This document shows positions 43,863 to 53,531 of a stretch of 64,000 nt of DNA, piece after piece; the stretch's first letter is position 1; each line of letters begins with the position of its first letter. The stretch covers positions 1,550,001 to 1,614,000 of the forward strand of contig NW_026946366.1 in NCBI RefSeq assembly GCF_035222375.1. The letters run 5' to 3'. Under the pieces are notes generated by a model. That model was not told where the DNA came from. It saw nothing but the letters and a program-made list of their open reading frames with translations, and did no database searches. Both the position numbers and the translations under genes were made by a program. Origin of the DNA: Podospora pseudocomata. Its lineage: Eukaryota; Ascomycota; Sordariomycetes; Sordariales; Podosporaceae.

Positions 43863-46283
43863 TTATATGTCACGCGAGAAGCCAATAGTAAAAACTCGCC
43901 CTGATGAACAGCCAATGGCTACCACCCGCCCTTGGATTACCGAGCAGGTTGGGCGGTATTCAGGTGGTAACCATAGCACATTCTGGCCGTTACAAATAAC
44001 CCAGGTCTTATCTGACCCCAACCTATACCCATGCGCCCTTAGATCATCCGCCGAAAAGGCGATCGAGTTAACCTCGTCGCTATGGCCGTGGAGCGTCTGG
44101 AGGCATTGGCCCGAGGCGGGATCCCAGATCTTGACGGTACGGTCGTGTGATCCGGATGCGAGCCGCTGGCCATCCGCCGAAAAGGCGACCGAGTTAACCG
44201 AGCCGCTATGGCCTTCGAGCGTCTGGAGGCACGCATTCCAGTCCGCTTCTACTACTGGCTTTGCACTGATCCAGCTAGGTTCTTCCGTCTTAAATTTCTT
44301 CTTCATTAGACTGCCAAGCGGTGCAAATACGAGGGCTGATGTGTACGCCTGAAGAGGGGCTTGCTCGATTATCCATCTGTAGGAGAGAGCGAACCGGTAC
44401 GCATCCCGAATAAAGGTTGTTAGCTGCCTTTGATGAATTCGCCCCTGTGTCTCTGTTAGTATGGCTCTCTAGTCTTAGTGATCTATACTTACTAGTAGGC
44501 CCTCAAGTTTTCTTATAGCAATAACACCCTCCGACATAGCTCGGAGTAAACTGAGAGCTTCGAGCCAGTAAAGATACTTCTGTTCAAGGAATGTCTGGGC
44601 CGCAACCAGTGTGTTGCGTTGTGGCGTGTCTTTATCAGAAATCGACTCGCGGAGATGGTCAACCCAGAAGACGCACGAATACCGGACTGTGGCCAGCGGG
44701 TCTGGACATGGCGTTGGAACCCCGTTGATTGGGAATCCCGGTAACTTTAAACCGTATATGTCGCGGTGCAATATCGTAGACATCGCACTTAGCGACCTTA
44801 AGAAGACGCTATTGTGTACATCGTCCTTCCCTTGAGGGAAAACCCAACTAACAACGTCTCGTGAATCTTGGTGCGTGCCGTTGCTGAGTAGGAAGTCTTT
44901 AGCGGATTGGTGGACGAATGATATCGTGTGTTGGCGTAGTGTCAGGAAAGAGCCGCAAAGCTCTACGATCTCTGTTAGATCCTCGACATTTCCAGAGGAA
45001 CAGTCTGGCATATCTACGAGGGCTGGTAGTTCGTTTAATGTGATAGGTCGGTATACGACCGAGATGACAGCCAGTATTCTTTGGAGAAGTTTAGCATTTC
45101 TCGACTTGTTGATCTGGTCCCTCATCTGTTCATAGATTGCATCGAGCCCAGGCGGAAATGTTGTTAATATCTCCACAGCTTCCCATCTCGAAATCTTGGC
45201 GAGCTCTTGACAGACCAACGCTACCCAGAGGAAGGTCCCATGTGCGTTCGTATCCAAATAGCGCTTGACAGCGTCCCGCGTATCGTTATTGTATTTTTTC
45301 CGCTTCGCAAGCTTATCTATTTCGGACTGGATATATGTGGTGACAGCAGCGGAGACAGACTCTTCATTCAGCTCAAGACGTAGGTTTATTTTCTGTGTTG
45401 CGGTGTTGAGACTCTCCTCGATGTCCGGCCAGTTGCGACTGGATACGAGCCACTTAACTTTCGGGTATGCTGATAACTTGCCTGCGATAAGGTCGAGAAG
45501 CAGGTCCCGGTCTCCAGTACACTCGTCAAGCGCGTCAATGATTAGATATGTTCCCTGTAACTTCGGGTCTTCGAGAATGTTGGTAAAAATCTTTGACAAT
45601 ACCACCCATGAAGTGGGGCCTTGGAAGCCCTCTTTCCCCAAACCATAGCAGCTTTCGCGAACGTGTGAAATAAGTTCCGGCTGCTGCTTGGTCACAAGCA
45701 GGTAGATCAGCCCACGGAGGACCGCTGTAGCATTGCTGAGGCGATCGTCCGTGGCCTGACAGAAGAAAAACGCGATGTTGTCTGTGCGCGCAGTGTCATT
45801 CTCCAGCTCATCAATTATTCCGCAGAGCAACATCGTTTTGCCCTTGCCAGGATCGCCTCTAACCCAGAGCAACTGGCCATCTCGGTTGTCGCGCCATCGG
45901 CGGAAATTGTCATGACTGAGAACCCAGCAGTATGACTCTCTGAGGAGACCACCCTTTCTTAACTCGATATTGTCCTTGTCGTGGCGGGGGTCGGTTGCTT
46001 GCAGGTGGGTAAGGCATTGTTCGTCTTTCTGGCCTGGAAAACTTGGTTAACGAATCACTCTAACAGCGACGCAGGCGTAGAGTATATATCAAACGTGCCC
46101 TCAATATATATATGTTGATGATAGGTTCTAGAATAATACTATGTTAGTATTGTACCGCCGCTTGAATAATGCAGTTGTGGAGATGTATTTTTACGAGTTA
46201 TCTGAGGGGCCAACATGCTGGGCCGGTGCCTTGGTCTCGTAGTGCTGGCGATTGCTGGCAGGCAATGTATTAGACGATGCCAT
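43863..46283 (-). CDS. NACHT-WD40 NLR (HET-E/HET-D-like STAND protein)
   Basis: Two exons are firm: 46033-44493 and 44444-43863 (48-bp intron GTAAGT..ACACAG), together ~706 residues. A first exon from ATG 46283 (MASSNTLPASNRQHY) is likely, but its join is unresolved. The text after the acceptor (DEQCLTHLQATDPRHDK) is the usual junction after the short N-terminal module of this family. The NACHT domain has Walker A GDPGKGKT, Walker B LIIDALDEC and LVSSRNWPDI. The winged-helix-like part ends in ISFVHQSAKDFLL. After the linker (LPGFPINGVPTPCPDP..RWIIEQAPLQAYTSALVFAP) come one full and one cut WD40 repeat. The family's usual C-terminal cap follows (SDKTWVICNGQNVLWLPPEYRP). These NLRs sense non-self and trigger cell death. 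The gene is divergent to the HeLo gene, its likely effector. Confidence 0.85.
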
Positions 46284-46800
46284 TCTGGTCTGCTCTCTGA
46301 TGAGGTAGAGAATATGCGACGATTGCTTTCAAGGCGGCATAGCTAGCAAACCGGTTTGCAGGTTGCCTAATTGCTTGGGAACCGTCCTGAGGCAGACCTG
46401 AGAGCTCTCTTCTTGTATCCCGCTCATTATTTGAGAAAGGCGGGGTCGTCGAGCTTCAAGGGGGGTCTTCGTCGGGCTTCAAGGGGGGGTCGTCGTCGGG
46501 CTCCAAGCCGCCACAAATGGCTGGCTGGCTTGGTCCAATGTAGAGTACATGGTCGAATCAGCTCCGAGAAGTGGTTGCACTGGCCACATTTTAGCCGCAG
46601 GTATGCAGCAATTCTGCATCACTGGCGACTGTGGCTTCTGCAGTCACTCAATAATGGCAGATTTAAGCCCGATTGATTTGGCATAAATACGCCCTGCATG
46701 CCCCGAGATGTATGCCCTAAAGAGTCTGTGTCAAGTTCCTCCGAGCCCATAACCACCAGCCTGTCTTAAGCTTCTTACATTGTGACATATACAAGTCGAC
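46284..46800. promoter_or_regulatory. Divergent promoter of the NLR / HeLo pair
   Basis: 517 bp separate the probable NLR start and the HeLo ATG. A TATA-like cataaatac lies at 46682-46690, about 115 bp before the HeLo ATG. Two to three imperfect G-rich direct repeats (cttcaaggggggtcgtcgtcggg type) occupy 46445-46508. Confidence 0.5.
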
Positions 46801-47683
46801 ATGACGGGCGTCGTAGAAGGAATCGAAGCGGTATCTGGGTTGGCCGGCCTCTTCAACACGGCCATAACCTGGTTCGACTACATCCTCGTTGCCAAGCAGG
46901 CGGCTCCGCGACTGCAGTCGCTGTTGGTGAAACTCGACGCCGCGCAGCTGCGGCTGACGCGCTGGGGCAAGGCGGCCGGCCTCACAGGCTCGCAGATTGA
47001 GGATGAAGAGTCACTGAAGAATTCAGGCTCGTTCCAGCTCGACGAATCGGAGGAGAAGCTAGCGGTCGTGACGTTCCAGGCCGTGGCGGATCTCTTTGAA
47101 CAATGCCAGAAACTTTGTCACGACGAGCGTAAAGGCAAGAGCAAAGACGGCCCCAGTGCTACAGAGAACGAGGTCAGCCCATTTGGCACGGTTGGCCTGA
47201 ACTGGAACCCCATGCACCGCTACCTTCATGGGAAAATGCGAGACATCGCCGACGGCCGCAAAAATAAAGTCTCGGTCGCGCAGCGGGTCAAGTTCGCCAT
47301 CTACAAGAAGGAGCATCTCGAGAAGTTCATCAAAGATATTAACGATCTCATCGACGAGCTGTATAAGATCCATGAACCACCCGTGGAGGAGCAGAAGGAG
47401 CTCGGCAAGGAGGAACTAGCGAAGTTTCTTGAGGTCCTGAAGGAGTTGGATGTCGCTTCCGACCGCGATCCCGTCATACGCTCTGCTGTGCAGAATATTC
47501 TCAAACAAGAGGCAAGTAGAACTTCGTTTAACCTTGCCGTTTAATACACATCGCTTACATATTACGCAGAACATTGCTACTACTTACAATACGGAGAGCT
47601 CCACAGTCCAGAATATAGGAAATCATCAAGGCGGCCAATATACAATGACGGTTGGGGTCGATGGTAGCAAGAAGGGGTGCTAG
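46801..47683 (+). CDS. HeLo-domain protein with C-terminal candidate amyloid motif (HET-S-like cell-death effector)
   Basis: Exon 1, 46801-47511, joins exon 2, 47570-47683, across a GC-AG intron (GAG|GCAAGT..ACGCAG), giving 274 residues. Residues 1-~225 match the HeLo domain of HET-S: a hydrophobic start (VVEGIEAVSGLAGLFNTAITWFDYI), then LQSLLVKLDAAQLRLTRWG, HRYLHGKMRDIA and VKFAIYKKEHLEKFIKDINDLIDEL. Exon 2 alone encodes the tail, residues 238-274, with VQNIGNHQGGQYTMTVGV (250-267). This is Asn/Gln/Gly/Thr-rich with alternating hydrophobics, as in NLR-linked fungal amyloid motifs. It does not closely match the two-repeat HET-s prion domain, so the amyloid call is inference. HeLo proteins bind membranes and kill the cell when the amyloid tail is templated by an activated NLR. 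Without the intron the ORF ends at 47544 and loses the motif. Confidence 0.88.
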
Positions 47684-47756
47684 GTTGTCGGCAAGTGCGA
47701 ATACATATGGCCTGGAGAAACGTCGCAGGCCACTATAGTGGCCCGACATAAGAATA

Positions 47757-48170
47757 ACGTACATTATAAGCGAGCAACCAATATAAGCGAGCAACCAATA
47801 TAAGCGAGCGACCAATATAAGCGAGCGACCACTTTTTCACAACCTTTATACCATTATCCTCAATTACTACACAAAAATACTAGGAAGCAACCATAATTAC
47901 ATCCGAAATAGCTGAATCAGACAATTCTGCAGCCTCCTGGCAAGTACGTGCATTATGGCCAGGCTTGCCGCACACACCACAGCACCGAACCTTCGTATGA
48001 GCCCCCCCTGCACTACTACCATCCGGCTGTGTTTCTTGCACTCCCTCTCCACCCACGGCCTTCTTGTCCAGTAGATCGTGTGCATCCTGCACAGTAAGTG
48101 ATCCTCCGAGCCGCACACGTGTTTTTTTGGCTCTCCGGCGCTTACTTAGTGCCTCGTTGGCCTTGCGGAG
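47757..48170 (-). mobile_element. End of a pogo/Fot1-Pot2-type DNA transposon with transposase C-terminus
   Basis: On the minus strand, codons running from 48170 to the stop at 47880 encode the C-terminal end of a DDE transposase: LTVQDAHDLLDKK followed by a zinc knuckle (CGVCGKPGHNARTCQ, C-x2-C-x4-H-x4-C). This is typical of fungal Fot1/Pot2/pogo elements. Beyond the stop lies the subterminal tandem repeat at 47766-47833. The catalytic part of the transposase is absent; it is cut off where the LTR-like repeat begins at 48171, which suggests that the later element interrupted or replaced the rest. The remnant is inactive. Confidence 0.75.
47766..47833. repeat. 17-bp tandem repeat, 4 copies (transposon subterminal repeat)
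   Basis: The unit ataagcgagcaaccaat occurs four times with only a/g and last-base changes. The GCGAGC-rich unit resembles terminal repeats of pogo-type elements and lies just outside the transposase stop codon. Confidence 0.85.
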
Positions 48171-48554
48171 TGTCACGGCTTTGACACTTGGTGGGGCGCG
48201 GGGCGCACCGCGGACCAATCATTAGTACAGGAGCAAGGACCAATCAGAACAGGATCATTGGGATCGAGGATCGATCCAGAAGAGTCAAACCCAAAAGGGA
48301 CAGTATCGATAAGATCGATGGTCGAGTCTATCGATCCAGGACAGTGCCAGGCTTGGCATAGGGTCTATATATACGGAGGAACTGGCTGGTGTAGATAGAC
48401 AGTTCCGCAGTATGCAATTTCAGATTGTATTCACGGTATCTTGTGTTTACATTGAGACATCTTGTTGTGCACTGTTTAGCTGCACCGAACCAATTGTCAG
48501 AAGTTACCTTCAACCCGTATCCCTTTCAGAGGTTCTGTACAGGGGTTCGTCACA
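48171..48554 (-). mobile_element. LTR-like repeat fossil, copy 2 (384 bp, inverted relative to copy 1)
   Basis: On the minus strand it begins TGTGACGAACCCCTGTACAG and ends in GCGCCCCACC..CCGTGACA, with TG..CA ends. A promoter-like TATATATAG lies in the middle (48366-48374). It aligns to copy 1 at both ends but has ~200 bp more in the middle. It abuts the truncated transposase at 48170. No coding part of a retroelement is present and no target duplication was seen. Confidence 0.6.
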
Positions 48555-48884
48555 AGTCACGAGTCCAAATCGAAGCTGATGTAAAAGAAAACAAAAGCCG
48601 CAGGGCCATTGTTGATTAAAAATGTGCCTTGAAGCAGCAAGGAAACAAAAAGCCCAGCTACACAAAAATCCCATCTTGGCAGCTCAACCATCTAAACCAG
48701 GCCAAATGTTCCCCATATCCCACTCTCCGACCCATCCCCCCCATCGAAAGATATTATCTATAAACCCCCAACTCTATCTTCTATTCCCATCACCGCCCTC
48801 CCCCCCCCTTCCCAAACAAAAACTCCCTTTCACTCTCCACCGTCTTCTCAAGAGAATATCTCTAGCTCAATACCAGGCCATAAT

Positions 48885-49320
48885 CTAGCACTGGCCCTCA
48901 TTGGGGTCGGAGCTATTTTTCAAAAACCATGTCAGCAAAAAGTGTCGGCACCACCACCATCAAAGAAAACACTAACCTGTAGTACCAGTTATCAACATTG
49001 CTGTAACCCCCCTTGTTCTGATTGCACCCGTCAACCTCCCTGCTGAGACGGTGGATGCAGTCGGCGTCGTCCCAGTTGCGGCGCGAGTTGGCCTTGTTCT
49101 GGACCCAAAACTCCATCTTTTGCTTGCCGCCAGAGTTGACGCACAGGAAGATCTTCTCCTGGATGCCAAAGGTGACGGAGAAGCGGCCCTTGGTGCAGGC
49201 GTCGGTGATGGCGCGGCGGGCGGCCGCCTTGTCGTTCCAGGTCACGCCTGAGGTGTGGCAGGTGGCCGAGACGGCGGAGGCGGTGGCCATGATGGCGACG
49301 AGGAGGTTGGTGAGCTGCAT
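48885..49320 (-). CDS. Small secreted cysteine protein, 123 aa
   Basis: Exon 1, 49320-48977, joins a last exon of 28 bases, 48912-48885, through an intron (GTTAGT..GCTGAC..AATAG). A signal peptide (MQLTNLLVAIMATASAVSA) is followed by a ~104-residue mature chain with five Cys: CHTSGVTW, ITDACTKG, FLCVNSGG, DDADCIHRL and VDGCNQNKGG. A sixth is added by the last exon (SSDPNEGQC), completing an even number for disulfides. Using the unspliced frame would replace this end with a false hydrophobic tail. The W..YYxSDPNxGxC ending recurs in small secreted fungal proteins in my memory. An effector, antimicrobial or lectin-like role is possible, but none can be assigned. Confidence 0.8.
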
Positions 49321-50549
49321 TTTGGTGGTAATGGTTGGGGGCTTGGTTGAGGTAGAGTAGATGGTTGAGGCTGTTGAAGATGGGAGTGTTGATGGTGATG
49401 AGGGATATGCGTTGTCTGGAGGTGGGAGACGGGCGTTCTTATAGATGGCGTGCTCATGCTTTCTGGTGTCTCCTCTTCAACCGTCAACCCCCCCTTCGTG
49501 CTGATGGTCACCGTCGAGCATCCGGCAAAGCGCCTTCATCTCCCCCCTACAGATTGCCTGTCAGACTACCGGTGACCACGAGATGAGCTGGTGAATCCTT
49601 TGATCGCCAGCTGTCGGCGTGAAGCCGTTTACCGCCTCGTGCCAAGGTAATGGTCCAGAACATCCTTCTGAGGGTTTGGTGATGAGAGCCCCCCGGTAGT
49701 GAAACATCCCGTCGGCATTTGATGGCAAGGCAAGGATAGACAGTGCCCGATCCCAGCCCCACGTCTCCATTGTGGGGAGGCCCGAACATCATTGGCTGAC
49801 CCTTGTAAGGTAGATCCGTAGGATCGGTGTCAGCCGATTGGCATAAATGTGAATTGATGTAGTTCCAGTTGAGCCGGGAGATGTGAAGGATCTCAGGTGC
49901 CGACTACCTAAGGTGGGTAGCTGCACTACTCCATAGCGTTCGCTGTGTGCTTGCTGAAAGATCATGATTGACAACAGGTCTTTGGGCGATCTTGAATCGC
50001 TAGTTTGGCACGGAAAATTTGCCAAACTACGCTGTCACATCAGGGGAGCGTGTGTTGCAAGAGCCGTTCGTTTCTTCTCGTTCCCAATCGAGAACTCGCC
50101 TCCGTGCTCAGGTCACCGCTACCCTTTCATCTCTGGCTCTCTCGTCGCCGAACCCTGAAGATAACGTCCCATGATATCTGCCACGTTCGGCTGAAGGATT
50201 TCCTATGGCCATAAGCAGCCACGATTCAATAATCCACTCTCATATCCCTACCTAGCTCAGGCTACTGTTCTCAGGTAAATGACCACAGGTTTCACGGCTG
50301 GTCCAAGCTTTGTGCCATCAAGGTAATCTCGCCAGTGAGCTAAACATTCATAAATCGTTATGGCCTAGAATGGCATAAGTTATGACCGAACAACACCCTG
50401 AGTTCAAGAGGGACATCGCATCAAGGCTTCATGCCACATATATGCCCCCTTCATAACATTGAACAATGAATAAATGTTGCTTGATATAGTTATGGTATAT
50501 TTCATTATTTCACTCCTTGAAAACAAGCCATCTCAACATTCCACCAAGG
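49321..50549. other. Intergenic, no gene recognised
   Basis: About 1.2 kb between the secreted-protein promoter and the UTP13 3' end. Short ORFs only; nothing resembling a tRNA or repeat was found. Confidence 0.5.
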
Positions 50550-53279
50550 TTACACCTCAATCATGTCCACATCCCCCTCCCCATCCTCCTTCACCGCCTT
50601 CAGCGACGGCGCCAGAGCATCCATCTCTCTCAAGGTATACTCCACCAAATAACTCTCATCCACCAGCTCCTCCATCCTCTTGTAATGTCTCTCCGTGTAG
50701 ACCTTTAGCGCATTAAGCACCTCCTTCAAGCTCTTCTGCCCCCTCGCTCCCTTGACGCTCAAGCCCGAGAACTTATCAGCCGGATAGCTCCTCACCAGCG
50801 CGGAGAGAATCCGCTGCGCAACAGGTGCCGTGCGCGCGTTTGTGTTCCAGTCTCGTAACCTCAGCAACAAAAGGAACAGCTGCTCATCTGACAAGCTAGC
50901 AAGAACCTGGTCGACAGCTCTCAGCCCGGTGAAGCTACCCGCTTCAGGAGTAGGCGAGGTGACAACGTTGGTGAAAAGCTTGAGCAGGCGGCCTGGGTGG
51001 TTGAGCTGGAGAGCCAAGACGATGGCATCTCTGTAGGCACCGATATGGATGTAGTTCTCCAACTCCTGCTCCTGCTCAACAAGCCGGGTGGCGGCTTCGG
51101 TGGCGGCGGTCTGGGTTTCGGATGTGGTGTCCTTCCAGAAGGTAATCTTGGAGTCGGAGCCAGCCGAGACAATCGTGTTGCTTTTCGGGTGCACGGCCAA
51201 GGTCCACAGTCTGTCTTCGTGGTTGTCAAGGGTGCATTCTGTTTCGCCCGTGTTGGCGTCCCAGATCTTGACGAGACTGTCAGCGCCAGCGGAAGCGAAA
51301 TGGACATTTTTTCTGCTGGGATCCTCCTCGACTGTGGGGATGTGCAACCACACCACTTTCAGAACGTTGTGGGAGTGTCCTTCAAAGGTGCGAAGACACG
51401 TGTAGTCAGAAAGATTCCACAGCTTGATAGTCTTGTCACCACTGCCAGTGACGATGACACCCTTTCCAGAGACAGCACCACCTGTCTCGCCTTGGATGGC
51501 TGGAGTATGGAGGGGAGCAAACTTGACCGCCCATACACCTCTCTTGTGGCCCTTGAGGATACCCTGCACCTCGAGCCTTTCTGTGTCCCAAATCTTGACC
51601 GTTTTGTCCTGTGACGCAGAAGCGAATAACTTTCCGGATGGGTTGATATCCAGGGCGTTGATGTCTTTCTCGTGCGCCAATCTCCTGAGACTAGTTGTCT
51701 CTTTGAACGGTTGTGATGGTCGGGGAATAAGTCGCTTCTGGACAAATCTGTCCTGGGAACCGGAAATCAGGAATGCTGGAGGGTGGTCGAGAGGGTTCTT
51801 GAACGCCTCAGAGTCTTCCGGAGGAGCAACCTTGGGCAAAGACACTGCTCCCACCGACTCCAGGTGACCAGTGAAGGTAGCATAACACTCAAAAGAATTG
51901 TTGGCAGAATCAACCCTCCATATTCTGGCTGTGTTATCTTTTGCTCCACTGGCCACCCAGTGACCAGACCAATCCACATCCAGTGACATGACGAGATCCT
52001 CATGTCCCTTGAGCAAGGCAACGTCGTGCCCGAAATAGGAACCGCCCTCCTCCCCGCCATCTGTTTTGACAGATACTATCCTAATATCCTCCGAGTTCGT
52101 CGCAAGTGCCATCATGGACTGATCTCGTAGAAGGTAGACCAAGTCGTAGATTTCGTCGTGTGTGCCGGATATCCGTCTAAACGGCTCCCAGAAGAACTCT
52201 CCCGCACTCGCACTGATATCTTCTGCTTTCGGGACCTGATAGAGGGCGAGTGTGTAGTCGGCTTGGGCGCACACAATCAAGGACTTCTCTGGCAAGTAGA
52301 CGGTTGAAAGAATAGCCTCGCCATCCGCCTTGGGGTCTTGTTTCGCAGTGATTTCCTGGTGTGTAGTTGAGTCCCATATCCGCAAGAGACCGCTCTCTCC
52401 GGCTGAGTACATCCACTTCCCTTCATTCAAGAACCCTACAGATTCCACCAACTCGTGCCGCAGCATTGGCGTTCCCTGCCAGCCATTCTCCCCCCAAAGC
52501 CACATCGTCATCGTCTTATCTCTGCTGCCTGTGAGCAAAGCATGCTGCTCGGGCGAGTAGTCGATGCTCTGAACATTAGACTCGTGCGCCTCCCTTTTCC
52601 TTTTCGCATCGGAGTATACGGGAGTCGCGGTACGTTTGTGAAGATCGAAGATGCGGACCTTGCCGTCTTGTGTGCCCCAGGCCAGCCGAAACTTGGAGTC
52701 GACACCGTTGGTGCCGTCATCCTGGTCGTTCTTTCGCGAGCCCTTCTTGGGCCTTCGGTCGATTGTGGTGTCGGCAGCGGTCGCGGCGATCTCGAAAAAG
52801 TGCAGGGCTGAAATGAGAACACTCGGTCCGCTGACGGTGTGGGTTACATATCCTCCAACAATATCCCAAATCTTGATGGCGCCATCGGCAGCACCAGTAG
52901 CCAACAATGTGCTTGTTCTGTCGACGGCCAGCACAACCACAGGGGTGGCATGTGGCTTCGAGGTTCGGACGAGTGTCGTTTCGATCGAGTCGAATTCTGG
53001 GGAGACTGTGAGGGCGTAGATTCGCATCGTCAGCGACCGGGAGCACACAATCAAGTGCGACCCCGAAGGCGTAATGGCCAGGGTCGAAATGGGTTCGCCA
53101 TCTCCTTCAATCTCGGCCAGGTTCTTTCCAGTCGTCAATTCGGTGAGCACCGCGTTTTCGCCTAGTGTCGAGGCGAGGATTCTGGCGCCATTTTCGAGCG
53201 CAACAGATCCTCCGGTATAGATGGGCTGTATAACATTTCCAACCTCGAAGGTGGTCTTTGCTGCTTGTCGTGTGGCCAT
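50550..53279 (-). CDS. UTP13: U3 snoRNP WD40 protein UTP13 (TBL3)
   Basis: A single exon of 909 residues. Two WD40 propellers (~12-13 repeats) cover residues ~15-700, for example LLATGAADGAIKIWD, LLTGSRDKTMTMW, WVASGAKDNTARIW, LFASASQDKTVKIWD, VIVTGSGDKTIKLWN, HFASAGADSLVKIWD and IVSAGSDSKITFWKD. The C-terminal Utp13 domain follows (ELENYIHIGAYRDAIVLALQLNHPGRLLKLF, LLLRLRDWNTNARTAPVAQRIL, ERHYKRMEELVDESYLVEYTLREMD). The protein is part of the UTP-B complex of the small-subunit processome in the nucleolus and is needed for 18S rRNA maturation. The end is acidic (DVDMIEV). Length matches fungal orthologues. Confidence 0.95.
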   Translation of the reverse strand: MATRQAAKTTFEVGNVIQPIYTGGSVALENGARILASTLGENAVLTELTTGKNLAEIEGDGEPISTLAITPSGSHLIVCSRSLTMRIYALTVSPEFDSIETTLVRTSKPHATPVVVLAVDRTSTLLATGAADGAIKIWDIVGGYVTHTVSGPSVLISALHFFEIAATAADTTIDRRPKKGSRKNDQDDGTNGVDSKFRLAWGTQDGKVRIFDLHKRTATPVYSDAKRKREAHESNVQSIDYSPEQHALLTGSRDKTMTMWLWGENGWQGTPMLRHELVESVGFLNEGKWMYSAGESGLLRIWDSTTHQEITAKQDPKADGEAILSTVYLPEKSLIVCAQADYTLALYQVPKAEDISASAGEFFWEPFRRISGTHDEIYDLVYLLRDQSMMALATNSEDIRIVSVKTDGGEEGGSYFGHDVALLKGHEDLVMSLDVDWSGHWVASGAKDNTARIWRVDSANNSFECYATFTGHLESVGAVSLPKVAPPEDSEAFKNPLDHPPAFLISGSQDRFVQKRLIPRPSQPFKETTSLRRLAHEKDINALDINPSGKLFASASQDKTVKIWDTERLEVQGILKGHKRGVWAVKFAPLHTPAIQGETGGAVSGKGVIVTGSGDKTIKLWNLSDYTCLRTFEGHSHNVLKVVWLHIPTVEEDPSRKNVHFASAGADSLVKIWDANTGETECTLDNHEDRLWTLAVHPKSNTIVSAGSDSKITFWKDTTSETQTAATEAATRLVEQEQELENYIHIGAYRDAIVLALQLNHPGRLLKLFTNVVTSPTPEAGSFTGLRAVDQVLASLSDEQLFLLLLRLRDWNTNARTAPVAQRILSALVRSYPADKFSGLSVKGARGQKSLKEVLNALKVYTERHYKRMEELVDESYLVEYTLREMDALAPSLKAVKEDGEGDVDMIEV

Positions 53280-53531
53280 TTTCGCAGCTGTGTGGGTTTT
53301 CCTGAGAATGTGAATGCGGTCGATTGAACGCTGCTTGGTCGCGACCCCAAATTTTTTGCCCAGCCAGTTCCTGTATTTTTTTGCGATAAGAGCTGGTAAA
53401 ATAAGGTTATCTTAGCGCTCCTTACCCCGGTCGAACTGTTCTTGGCATCCTGCAAGGAAGCTTTGACGTGCTTGCGTCCCACTCAGCCCAGCCAACGTCC
53501 TCTGTTCAACGTGCTCCCATTTCAACGGGAG

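Noticed and set aside
46371-46676. ORF in the NLR/HeLo promoter
   Set aside because: Arg/Gly-rich text generated by G-rich direct repeats; no family likeness.
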